40,579 nucleotides of DNA from the NCBI GenBank assembly GCA_006226555.1, contig SBGS01000176.1:1-40579 (forward strand), given 5' to 3'. Both the position numbers and the translations under genes were made by a program. Source of the DNA: Bacteroidota bacterium (GTDB taxonomy: Bacteria; Bacteroidota; Bacteroidia; Flavobacteriales_D; Crocinitomicaceae). This document shows, one piece after another, positions 10,383-19,380 of the stretch. Each line of letters starts with the position of its first letter. The first letter of the stretch is position 1. The notes under the pieces were generated by a model that was not told where the DNA came from, did no database searches, and saw only the letters and a program-made list of their open reading frames with translations.

Positions 10383-11459
10383 TTACTTAACTTTTAACAC
10401 ACGTTCATCTTCCTTAAGAGCCTTGTTTTTATTGGCTAATTGGCCGCATGCAGCATCGATGTCCTTACCTCTGCTACGACGGACATTTACAACAAGATTT
10501 TTACTTTCCAGGAACTTGGCAAATGCATCTGTTTTTTGCGATGAAGCGCGTTGGAACTCTCCGTCATCGATCGGGTTGTATTCAATAATATTGATCTTGC
10601 AAGGGACACAACGTGCAAATGCGGCTAATTCTGCGGCATCTTCCAGTGAATCGTTGAATTTGTCGAAGATGATATATTCGAATGTCACGCGTGTTCCTGT
10701 TTTTTCATGAAAATATTGCAGCGCCTCTGTCAAAACAGATAGGTTGTTTGTATCATTTATTTCCATGATCTCACTTCTTTTGCGATCATTTGCTGCGTGA
10801 AGTGAAAGTGCGAGATTGACTTTTACATCGTCATCTCCCATCTTTTTGATCATTTTAGCTATTCCTGCAGTAGAAACGGTAATACGCTTTGGAGACATTC
10901 CAAGCCCTTTATCAGAAGTGATCCAGTGGATGGATGACATCATGTTTCTGTAATTGAGCAGCGGCTCTCCCATTCCCATATACACGATATTGGTTAGTGG
11001 TGTATTGTACTTCTCAAGTGCCATGTCCCGAAGCGAGCTCACTTGATCAACGATTTCACCCGGACTGAGATTCCTTAATAGCTTTAATTTTCCTGTTGCA
11101 CAGAATTTACATGAAAGACTGCAGCCAACCTGAGAGGAGATGCATGCCGTTGTTCTACTGGATGTAGGTATTAAAACACCTTCTACGACTCGTTTATCAA
11201 AGGTTTCGTAGGCACATTTGATCGTTTTGTCTTTACTGATCTGTTGATCACTCAGTACTATTTTATCGATAAAAAAATGTTCCTCCAGCTGGCTGCGCAA
11301 GCCCTTTGGTACATTTTGCATTTCATCGAAAGAAGCTACCTGCTTATTCCACAACCAATCAATAATTTGGGAAGCCCTGAATTTCTTTTCTCCAAGATCC
11401 AGTATTGCCTGGATCAATTCATCTTCGGAAAGCTCCCGGATATTTTTCTTGCGTTGCAT
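10383..11459 (-). CDS. rlmN: 23S rRNA (adenine2503-C2)-methyltransferase, radical SAM
   Basis: CxxxCxxC motif SCKFCATGKLKLLRNLSPGEIVDQV; NIVYMGMGEPLLNY; Cys near C-terminus RRSRGKDIDAACGQLA. Confidence 0.96.
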   Translation of the reverse strand: MQRKKNIRELSEDELIQAILDLGEKKFRASQIIDWLWNKQVASFDEMQNVPKGLRSQLEEHFFIDKIVLSDQQISKDKTIKCAYETFDKRVVEGVLIPTSSRTTACISSQVGCSLSCKFCATGKLKLLRNLSPGEIVDQVSSLRDMALEKYNTPLTNIVYMGMGEPLLNYRNMMSSIHWITSDKGLGMSPKRITVSTAGIAKMIKKMGDDDVKVNLALSLHAANDRKRSEIMEINDTNNLSVLTEALQYFHEKTGTRVTFEYIIFDKFNDSLEDAAELAAFARCVPCKINIIEYNPIDDGEFQRASSQKTDAFAKFLESKNLVVNVRRSRGKDIDAACGQLANKNKALKEDERVLKVK

Positions 11460-11463
11460 GGTG

Positions 11464-11471
11464 CAAAGTTA
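11464..11471 (-). promoter_or_regulatory. -7 element TAACTTTG, 4 nt from rlmN ATG
   Basis: Minus strand reads TAACTTTG CACC ATG CAA CGC. Confidence 0.55.
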
Positions 11472-11481
11472 CGACATCTAA

Positions 11482-13194
11482 TCAGCCTACGGAATAGTTG
11501 AAAGATTTAAGTAGGGAACTCAATTGATTAAGCAAGGTTTCTTTGTCCTCACTGGAAGAGGCTATTCCGTACTTGGAGATCTCAATGGCACTGAAAATTC
11601 GGGAGACATCTTCTGTTTTTTCTTCCTGATCGTTTTTGGTCAGCCAATCAAGTATCTGCTCTTTCGTCAATACTCCTTCTGACAATTTCATTTGATCTAA
11701 AAAGAGTAGATGAATACATTTCTGAATATGAGTGTAAAACTCTAGGTCATTCGACGAAATAGTATTTACTGCTTGTCTGAAATGGTCCCGAATATTTTTA
11801 TTGTGGTCAATTACAGGTATTTCAGGTGTATCGGGCATCGTTTCCTCCTTTTTCTTTTTAACTCGTAAGATCAAAAGCAAAAGAAAGGCAAGTGAAAGAG
11901 TAGGTAAACCAAAAAGTAATATGGAGTGCCAGCTAAAATGTCCGGATGGATCTTCTTCTTTAGCATTCAAAACCAATTCATCGCTGTCATCTTTTTCTGA
12001 ACTTTCTGGATCATCATTTACATCCTTAATGGATGGGTCTTTTAATACCTTTATCTTGTTTTGGTTTGAGGTCAGGGTGACGTATTGCTCGCTTTTAGGA
12101 TCAAAATAAGTGACTTCCATTGGTGGGATGTTGAAATCTCCTTTTGTAAGGACCTGGATGTGATATTTATATGTCACGTCTCCTTCAGCACCATTAATTC
12201 CTATGGTGAAGTTCTCCTCCTTTTCCGGATCGCCATATATGATAAAGCCTTTCGGAAGGACAGGTCTTGGTTCATTGAAATTCATCAAATTACCTGTTCC
12301 ATGAATAGTAACCGTGTACGTAAAAACATTCCCTTGTTTTATTTTTAAGGAATCAATGGAAGCTTGCATGGAGAATTTTCCTACCGCCCCTATAAATGAA
12401 CCAGGAGCATTCTTAGGTAACGATTTAATGATGACATTAAAGCTGCCTGAATTTACAGGGAAGCTCTGATAACCTTGATGTAGATTCAGTTGAAATGGTT
12501 CAATCGTTACTTTACCAACTCCTGACGGGAACACGAGGTTTTTATCATAATCAAATGCATACAGTTCTGTACCCAATACTCTTTCTCGTGAAACCTTAAT
12601 ATTGTTCATGTTTCCAAGTGGATGTTTTGTGATCGCTCCCGGTACGTCGTACGGCAAATAACCACTTATATGACTTGGGTCAAAATGAGAATATACTTTA
12701 GCCGATAAGATCAGAGGTTCCCCTTCATAGAGCTCGGTTTTATTTGCGGCGATTACGCCAAAAGCAGGATCTTTGAGTTGCTTTTTAGTTATTTCACCAG
12801 TTGAGCTTAAGTTCGATTTTGGATCTACCTGTATGGTGACGGTATTAGATGTATAAACTTTGTTCAAATTCTTGATGTAAACAGGACCGATCTTGTATTT
12901 TCCCGCTTTGGTGATCACACCAGAAAAGGAGTAGAAGTAGATCGTTTTTACTTCACCTGTAGTGTAATCAATTTCATCTTGTGAACCTTGACTAATATTA
13001 TAATCCTGTACAAATGAACTCGGGAGATTGTCTACCTCCATCTTTCCATTTACTGTAGCAGTAACTGTTATTCTAACGGATTCACCAACTTCAACATGAG
13101 ACGGCTCAACAACCAAATCTACACGTGACTTTTGACCCAACACGTGAAGGATAGACATTGAAGTTGCTATTAGAATGAATAACCGCATGATCAC
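11482..13194 (-). CDS. batD: BatD protein (aerotolerance operon)
   Basis: Signal peptide, 'VDLVVEPSHVEVGESVRITVTATVNGKME' N-terminus, TM near C-terminus; follows batA/B/C. Confidence 0.88.
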   Translation of the reverse strand: MIMRLFILIATSMSILHVLGQKSRVDLVVEPSHVEVGESVRITVTATVNGKMEVDNLPSSFVQDYNISQGSQDEIDYTTGEVKTIYFYSFSGVITKAGKYKIGPVYIKNLNKVYTSNTVTIQVDPKSNLSSTGEITKKQLKDPAFGVIAANKTELYEGEPLILSAKVYSHFDPSHISGYLPYDVPGAITKHPLGNMNNIKVSRERVLGTELYAFDYDKNLVFPSGVGKVTIEPFQLNLHQGYQSFPVNSGSFNVIIKSLPKNAPGSFIGAVGKFSMQASIDSLKIKQGNVFTYTVTIHGTGNLMNFNEPRPVLPKGFIIYGDPEKEENFTIGINGAEGDVTYKYHIQVLTKGDFNIPPMEVTYFDPKSEQYVTLTSNQNKIKVLKDPSIKDVNDDPESSEKDDSDELVLNAKEEDPSGHFSWHSILLFGLPTLSLAFLLLLILRVKKKKEETMPDTPEIPVIDHNKNIRDHFRQAVNTISSNDLEFYTHIQKCIHLLFLDQMKLSEGVLTKEQILDWLTKNDQEEKTEDVSRIFSAIEISKYGIASSSEDKETLLNQLSSLLKSFNYSVG

Positions 13195-13937
13195 CAGTCT
13201 TTTCCGGATTTAGGATTGCTTTTTCCATTTCCACCACCTGACATTCTTCTTTTGGTTTCAGCTTCCTTTTTCATAAGGTCGTCAAGCATCTTTTCAGCTG
13301 CCTGATTAGGAAGAGTTGCCTGACTGTTTTGGTCGTTCTGTTCTCCCTGTCCTTTGTTCTGCTGGTTTTGATTTTGCTGGTTTTGATTCTGATCTTGCTG
13401 ATTCTGTTGATTCTGTTGATTCTGTTGGTTTTGATTCTGATTTTGCTGATTATTCTGATCTTGATTTTGGTTCTGATCCTGATTATTGTTCTGATTTTGT
13501 TGTTGTTTTTTTTCTTCAACTATCTTTCTGCGGATCGCTTCTGAAAGATTGTATCTGGTTTCTTCATTGTTTGGATCATTACGTAAGGATTCCTTATAAG
13601 CCTCAATTGCACCGTCATAATCTTTATTCTTCAATCTGGAATTACCGATGTTGTGATAATTTCTGGATTTTTCGGCAGTTGACTTTTTATTCGCGGATCC
13701 CTGCTGATATATTTTTTCGGCACGTCCAAACTCCCTGGCTTTATATGCCGTCTGACCCATTTCGTCAGAGAGATCAACAGAAGAAGGTTTTGTTTTTTGG
13801 ATACGCTCGTAATGACCAAGCGCTTTTTCATATTCTCCTTTTTTATAGGCGTCACGAGCCATTTGCAAGGTATCTCGCCAATCCTGTCCGAATGAGGAAA
13901 AATGAACTAAAATCATTATTGAAAGAAGGGCTCTCAT
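13191..13937 (-). CDS. batC: BatC TPR protein with Q/N-rich low-complexity tail
   Basis: TPR units (YHNIGNSRLKNKDYDGAIEAYKESLRNDPNNEETRYNLSEA); Gln/Asn tract; position in bat operon. Confidence 0.85.
   Translation of the reverse strand: MRALLSIMILVHFSSFGQDWRDTLQMARDAYKKGEYEKALGHYERIQKTKPSSVDLSDEMGQTAYKAREFGRAEKIYQQGSANKKSTAEKSRNYHNIGNSRLKNKDYDGAIEAYKESLRNDPNNEETRYNLSEAIRRKIVEEKKQQQNQNNNQDQNQNQDQNNQQNQNQNQQNQQNQQNQQDQNQNQQNQNQQNKGQGEQNDQNSQATLPNQAAEKMLDDLMKKEAETKRRMSGGGNGKSNPKSGKDW
13318..13508 (-). repeat. In-frame low-complexity CAG/CAA/AAT repeat region encoding the Q/N tract
   Basis: Imperfect 6/9-bp repeats, including three perfect tandem copies of ATTCTGTTG on + at 13401-13427. Confidence 0.85.
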
Positions 13938-15064
13938 CTTCCTGAACTATACTTGAATTGAATAAAAAGAAACAACAACCAGAACACGAAACTCATCATT
14001 AACGTGTATTGGAAGCGCTCTTCCTTGATTTCGAATTCTAAATTATCAATTTTAACCCGTTTGATATGGTTAATTTCTGTTAAGAGTTCGCTTAGATCAG
14101 GAAATTCGGAGTCGGCAATAATGAGGTCCGTACCGGCTTTTGATGCCAGCGACCCTAAAAATTTCTTGTCCAATTTGGAATGGACAGGAGCTCCCATTGC
14201 ATTTTTCTTGTATCCCAATTCAGGACGATATGGATCTTTTGGAACTAGACCACCATTCGTTTTTCCGACGCCCATTATCATCACTTGGACCTTTTTCTCT
14301 TTTAATTCTTTCAGCACAGGTGTAGGATCCATTTCATGATTTTCACCATCCGTTATGACCAGAATGGATTTTGCTGTTCTCTCAGGTGAGAACATTTTCT
14401 CTGCCGTTTCAAGTGCAGCAAAAATGTTAGTTCCTTGATCAGAGATCATGTCCGTTTCGATATCGCCAATAAATAGTTTGGCAGCACCGTAGTCCCTTGT
14501 TACAGGAAGCTGCACAAATGCCGAATTGGCAAAAATGCATAGACCAATTCTTTCACCATGTAATTGGTTTAGTAGTTGATTCAGTGCTCTTTTGGTTACA
14601 TCTAGTCTCGTCTTTTCTTCGGAGATATCAGTAACATTCATCGAGTTAGAAACATCGATACAAATTACGAGTTCAAGTGCTTCTTTTGTGCCACTTGTTT
14701 TCTTCTTACCTGAGGCTGGAAGTCCTAAAGTCAAAATTAAAAAGAAGAATGCCAGACGTACACATAGATATTGAAAGAAGAACCGCAATGATGAAACCGG
14801 TTCAAAGATCTTGTCCTGAAGAGATTTGTCGACCGCATTGATCCTTTTATTATACCTCCAGGCATGAAATAACATCAAAACAGGAACAAGTAGGGTAGGC
14901 CAGTACCACCAGAGCTGATCGGATGCGGTAAACTCCAGATCATTACCGAATATTATTCGGAGAATGTATCGTGAACTCGAGAATGCAAAGCCAAGGAAAA
15001 CCTCTGAACCAATAATTATTGGAAGTAGAAGATTCAATAGATATGTATTCCCTTTATTAATCAT
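13934..15064 (-). CDS. batB: BatB VWA-domain protein
   Basis: MIDAS CIDVSNSMNVTD; TM helices at both ends; ITDGENHEMDP. Confidence 0.88.
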   Translation of the reverse strand: MINKGNTYLLNLLLPIIIGSEVFLGFAFSSSRYILRIIFGNDLEFTASDQLWWYWPTLLVPVLMLFHAWRYNKRINAVDKSLQDKIFEPVSSLRFFFQYLCVRLAFFFLILTLGLPASGKKKTSGTKEALELVICIDVSNSMNVTDISEEKTRLDVTKRALNQLLNQLHGERIGLCIFANSAFVQLPVTRDYGAAKLFIGDIETDMISDQGTNIFAALETAEKMFSPERTAKSILVITDGENHEMDPTPVLKELKEKKVQVMIMGVGKTNGGLVPKDPYRPELGYKKNAMGAPVHSKLDKKFLGSLASKAGTDLIIADSEFPDLSELLTEINHIKRVKIDNLEFEIKEERFQYTLMMSFVFWLLFLFIQFKYSSGR

Positions 15065-16082
15065 TTCGTGTAAACAATAATGTTAGCACAACAATTAGAA
15101 AACCACCTGCAAGGATTGCCCAATTTAAAAATGCTTGTGGTGTTGATGGAGGTTCTGATTTAAATTGCTCATCTTCCATTTTGCGTTTTTCGAGCCTCTC
15201 GATCTCTTTATAAATATCTCTCAAGCTGTTTTCATCCACCGCCCGGAAATATTTGCCTCCCGTTCTAACAGCGATCTTTTTTAACGTAGCTTCATCAAGC
15301 TCTACTTCTGTATTCTGCATAACAGAACCAAAGGGAGTTTGAACCAGGGTAGGGGCTTCTCCTCGACTTCCAACCCCAATGGTGTATACTCGGACATTCT
15401 TGGCTCTTGCAAGCTCTGCTGCCATTAAAGGAGAGACTTCAGCACCGGTATCTACTCCATCGGTAAGTAGGATCACTACTTTGGATGGAATACTGTCATT
15501 ACGCAAACGGGTGATCGCCGTACCTAGCCCTATTCCGATTGCAGTTCCTCCTCCAATCATGTCGCCATTAATGGATTGGATCTGTTTTTTGAGGATCTCA
15601 TGATCTAAGGTAGGAGGACATGCTGTAAATGCCTCACCGGCAAATGCTACTAAGCCTATTCGATCCGTTTTACGTCCGTCAATAAAGTCAATTGCTACAT
15701 TCTTGGCAGCCTCCAATCTGTTTGGTTTAAAATCCTGCGCAAGCATGGAACCTGAGACGTCCATAGTTATTACGATGTCAATACCATTTTTGTAGTTTCT
15801 TTCCGTGTCATTGTACATAGACCAATGAAAAGGTTTGGCCATGGCAAAGATCATCATAGCCAGCACAAACCCGGCGATCAGGAAAAGGACTTCGCGCAAT
15901 CTTAAGATCCACGTTTTTTTCAAACCGGAAATATTATTTGAGCTGCTTACTCGAAATCTTCCTTTGTCCTTATATTCTCTGAAAAACAAATAGAACGTCA
16001 CAATAGGGACGAGCAGAAGTAGCCACAGCCATTCTGAAGCGTAGAATTCATATTCCCAAAAGCGTATGTTCCAGTTAGTCAT
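15057..16082 (-). CDS. batA: BatA VWA-domain protein
   Basis: MIDAS TMDVSGSMLAQDFKPNRLEAAK; LLTDGVDTGAEVSP; terminal TM helices. Confidence 0.9.
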   Translation of the reverse strand: MTNWNIRFWEYEFYASEWLWLLLLVPIVTFYLFFREYKDKGRFRVSSSNNISGLKKTWILRLREVLFLIAGFVLAMMIFAMAKPFHWSMYNDTERNYKNGIDIVITMDVSGSMLAQDFKPNRLEAAKNVAIDFIDGRKTDRIGLVAFAGEAFTACPPTLDHEILKKQIQSINGDMIGGGTAIGIGLGTAITRLRNDSIPSKVVILLTDGVDTGAEVSPLMAAELARAKNVRVYTIGVGSRGEAPTLVQTPFGSVMQNTEVELDEATLKKIAVRTGGKYFRAVDENSLRDIYKEIERLEKRKMEDEQFKSEPPSTPQAFLNWAILAGGFLIVVLTLLFTRND

Positions 16083-17022
16083 CTATTCTTTCAAAATCGA
16101 GTGGACTTGTCTCCGCAATTATTTGTCTTGCCAGACTTGTCATTTTAATGATCTCTTTATTCTCAGGTCTGGATTTCGCAAATTTTACCATATCCGACTG
16201 AAATAGTATTTGAAGGATGGAGGTAATAGTATCATCATTGAGCCCTTTCTCCTTCAAGATCAATTTTGTTTGAGTTGTTGTGCGTTCCAAAAGATCGATG
16301 TTATATCGGGAGGATAGATATGCACGGAGTATAAAGGACAATTCAATGTAATATTCTTTGACATTGCCGGATTCCCATTTTCTAGTGTTTTCCAGCGCAT
16401 CTATCGCATGCAGCGTTCTTTCGCGCAGACTTGTTTGTTTTTCAGGAATTTTAAACTGAGGTTTTTTCCTGAAATACATGAAAATCAAAAAACCAATGAT
16501 CACAATCGCTATGAGCCACCACCACTTCTTGAGTAATTGGATGATGAATGCATCGCCACCGGGAACATCAGCAAAAGATTCGTGGATGTCATAGATGTCC
16601 AGACTATCGATCGGGTCAACGAGAAATACGGAGAAGCTTGCTTCCGGGAAATAATAGATCGAGTCCTTTATAAATGCAGCACGATTCGTGATAAAAACGA
16701 TACCACTGTCATAAATTGTTGCGTTGAATGATAATTGCCAAATACGTTTACTTTTCGAAATGAAGTTTGTGTCCTTGTAATCGTCTAATAGTTCAAGTTT
16801 GGCAGGAGTTAAATTAATACTCCCATCAAAGCTTCCAATCTTAACAGATAAATCGTCAGAATTTAAAAAACGTACTGAATCTGATTTATCAGTAGTTACT
16901 TCAAATAAAATGGAGATAGGTTGTCCGACCAGGATGGTGTCGTTCGACACAATAGTCTTCAGTTCCTGAGACAAACTGCTGAAAGATAGAAAAAGGACAA
17001 TATAGAATAGGCCTCTCGTCAT
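16075..17022 (-). CDS. Membrane-anchored protein of the Bat operon (uncharacterised)
   Basis: Signal peptide, one central TM (WWWLIAIVIIGFLIFMYF), position between DUF58 and batA. Confidence 0.7.
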   Translation of the reverse strand: MTRGLFYIVLFLSFSSLSQELKTIVSNDTILVGQPISILFEVTTDKSDSVRFLNSDDLSVKIGSFDGSINLTPAKLELLDDYKDTNFISKSKRIWQLSFNATIYDSGIVFITNRAAFIKDSIYYFPEASFSVFLVDPIDSLDIYDIHESFADVPGGDAFIIQLLKKWWWLIAIVIIGFLIFMYFRKKPQFKIPEKQTSLRERTLHAIDALENTRKWESGNVKEYYIELSFILRAYLSSRYNIDLLERTTTQTKLILKEKGLNDDTITSILQILFQSDMVKFAKSRPENKEIIKMTSLARQIIAETSPLDFERIDD

Positions 17023-17885
17023 CGATTCTTGAAGAATTTGATCATCGGTTTTACAATGTCCTCATCAGTTGAAATTCGAACAGAATCTATTCCGAACCGT
17101 TTAAGTTCTTTATCGATCTTGTTTTGACGATCGATCGTCATTTCTTTGAGCTGTTCTTTAGCTTTTTTATCTGAAGAATCGATCCAGAATGGTTCACCAG
17201 TTTCAGCATCCTGGATCTTGATAATTCCAAGATCCGGAAATTCAACTTCTCCCGGATCAAACAATTGAATGGCTATCAAGTCGTGTTTTTTTCTCGCCAC
17301 CTTTAATGACTGTATGTAGTCATGATCATCGATGAAGTCGCTTATTAAAAATGCGATACTTCTTTTCTTCTGTGTATTCGTGAAATACTTTAATCCTTCC
17401 TGTAGATCAGTTTTAGTTCCACGGGTCTTCTGCTCAATGAGCTCTCGCAAAATATAAAGGGCATGTTTACGACCTTTTTCTGGAGCAATAAAGCGTTCCA
17501 CTTTATCACTAACAAAAATAGCTCCCACCTTATCACCGTTACTTATGGCTGAAAACGCCAGAATAGCTGAGATTTCAAGGGCAAGTTCTTTTTTAGTACG
17601 TTGTTTGGTTCCAAATTCAGAGGATCCGGAAACATCGATGATGAGCATAACAGTCAGCTCTCTTTCTTCCTCAAAGACCTTGACATAGGGTTCACTGAAA
17701 CGAGCTGTAACATTCCAGTCAATGGTTCTGACCTCATCTCCAAAATGATAGTTCCTAACTTCGCTAAATGCCATACCTCTTCCCTTAAAAGCAGAATGAT
17801 ACTGTCCCGAAAAAATATGCCGGGTCAGTCCCTTGGTTTTGATTTCAAGGTGACGGATCTTTTTTAGGAGCTCAGAGGTTTCCAT
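17019..17885 (-). CDS. DUF58 (VWA-like) protein
   Basis: GRGMAFSEVRNYHFGDEVRTIDWNVTARF; MLIIDVSGSSEFG. Confidence 0.93.
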   Translation of the reverse strand: METSELLKKIRHLEIKTKGLTRHIFSGQYHSAFKGRGMAFSEVRNYHFGDEVRTIDWNVTARFSEPYVKVFEEERELTVMLIIDVSGSSEFGTKQRTKKELALEISAILAFSAISNGDKVGAIFVSDKVERFIAPEKGRKHALYILRELIEQKTRGTKTDLQEGLKYFTNTQKKRSIAFLISDFIDDHDYIQSLKVARKKHDLIAIQLFDPGEVEFPDLGIIKIQDAETGEPFWIDSSDKKAKEQLKEMTIDRQNKIDKELKRFGIDSVRISTDEDIVKPMIKFFKNR

Positions 17886-17887
17886 TT

Positions 17888-18910
17888 TTAAGGAACTTCG
17901 ACTTTTGCCAGGATTTTATTCAGGATATCTGAAGTATTCATGTTTTCAGCTTCCGCTTCATAAGTCAAACCTATTCGATGTCTCATGACATCAGCGGCTA
18001 TAGCTCTGATATCATCAGGAATTACAAATGCACGTCCTTGTAAAAAAGCATAGGCTTTTCCGGCCAATGCCAGGTTGATACTTGCACGTGGCGAACATCC
18101 GAAAGCAATTAGAGGCTTAAGGAACCCTAAACCATAACGCTCAGGATCTCTTGTGGCAAACACGATATCTACAATGTAATTCTCTATTTTTTCATCCACG
18201 TAAACTTCCTTTACCAATTCACGGAAGCGTTGAATATCATTTCCTGAAAGGACATGCTTTACTCCGGAAAGGCCTTCTTTTCGTACGTTCGTTCTGATGA
18301 TCTGTCTTTCTTCCTCTTTCGTCGGATAACCAAGCACAACTTTGAGCATAAAACGATCGACCTGAGCCTCTGGCAATGGATATGTCCCCTCTTGTTCTAT
18401 TGGGTTTTGTGTTGCCAATACAAGAAAAGGTTCCGGAAGTTTAAACGTTTCTTCACCAATCGTTATTTGACGTTCTTGCATGGCTTCGAGTAACGCAGAT
18501 TGAACCTTCGCAGGTGCTCTGTTGATCTCATCGGCAAGCACGAAATTTGAGAATATCGGCCCTCTTTTTACCGTAAACTGCTCACTTTTTTGATTGTATA
18601 TCATTGTCCCTGTGACATCGGCTGGTAGAAGGTCCGGTGTAAATTGAATTCTCGAAAAATCTACAGAAACTGCATCAGATAAGGTCTTAATAGCCAACGT
18701 TTTTGCTAATCCAGGAACACCTTCCAACAAGATGTGCCCATTTGCAAAGAGCGCAATTAGCAATCGATCAAGCATATATTGTTGTCCAACGATGACTTTT
18801 CCGATCTCTTCTCTTAGCATCTGCAAAACAGGTTTTTCAGCCTGAATTTTTTCAGATAGTATTCTAAGTGCCTCTGCAGCATTGACTGGCTGTTGCTGAT
18901 TCTCTTCCAT
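17888..18910 (-). CDS. MoxR-family AAA+ ATPase
   Basis: Walker A-like LLEGVPGLAKT, Walker B FVLADEINRAPAKVQSALLEAMQE, ATQNPIEQEGTYPLPEAQVDRFM. Confidence 0.95.
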   Translation of the reverse strand: MEENQQQPVNAAEALRILSEKIQAEKPVLQMLREEIGKVIVGQQYMLDRLLIALFANGHILLEGVPGLAKTLAIKTLSDAVSVDFSRIQFTPDLLPADVTGTMIYNQKSEQFTVKRGPIFSNFVLADEINRAPAKVQSALLEAMQERQITIGEETFKLPEPFLVLATQNPIEQEGTYPLPEAQVDRFMLKVVLGYPTKEEERQIIRTNVRKEGLSGVKHVLSGNDIQRFRELVKEVYVDEKIENYIVDIVFATRDPERYGLGFLKPLIAFGCSPRASINLALAGKAYAFLQGRAFVIPDDIRAIAADVMRHRIGLTYEAEAENMNTSDILNKILAKVEVP

Positions 18911-18992
18911 TGTGTTGAATTTCTGGGGACAAAGATCTTAAAGTTAGTTGATGTGGCTTGATTTTCCTGTTAATTAATGTTAACATTGTTTC

Positions 18993-19373
18993 GTGTCAAA
19001 TCAAGAACAAATAGCAGACAGAAGGTGTCTAGAATGCGGTGATAAACTGGTTGGTCGCGTTGATCAAAAGTTTTGCTGTGATCAATGCAGAAATACCTAC
19101 AATAACAGGTTAAATCAGGATGCAAATAAAACAGTTCGACGCATCAATGGTATTCTCCGAAAGAATCGTCGTATTTTAAATATGCTGAACCCTGAAGGAA
19201 GGGTGACTGTTGACGGCGTTACGTTGGCAGAATACGGATTTAATTTTCACTATTACACGAATATCTACACCACAAAAACGGGTTCCACTTATTATTTCTG
19301 TTATGACCAGGGGTATTTAAAGTTGGAAAATGACAAGTATATGCTTGTACACAAGCAAGATTACGTGAAATAG
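18993..19373 (+). CDS. Zinc-ribbon hypothetical protein
   Basis: CLECGDKLVGRVDQKFCCDQCRNTYNNR; GTG start with near-consensus TAACATTG 4 nt upstream. Confidence 0.7.
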   Translation: MSNQEQIADRRCLECGDKLVGRVDQKFCCDQCRNTYNNRLNQDANKTVRRINGILRKNRRILNMLNPEGRVTVDGVTLAEYGFNFHYYTNIYTTKTGSTYYFCYDQGYLKLENDKYMLVHKQDYVK

Positions 19374-19380
19374 AAATCAC

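Noticed and set aside
13316-13945. Long plus-strand ORFs (209 aa and a 71-aa Leu/Ile-rich peptide) and the minus-strand 82-aa Arg/Ile ORF at 13271..13519
   Set aside because: Frame-shifted or antisense readings of the batC Q/N repeat tract; low-complexity artefacts.
17888-18910. MoxR plus VWA genes as a ternary/MoxR-VWA defence-type system
   Set aside because: Gene content and order match the known Bacteroidetes Bat operon; no effector or mobile context.
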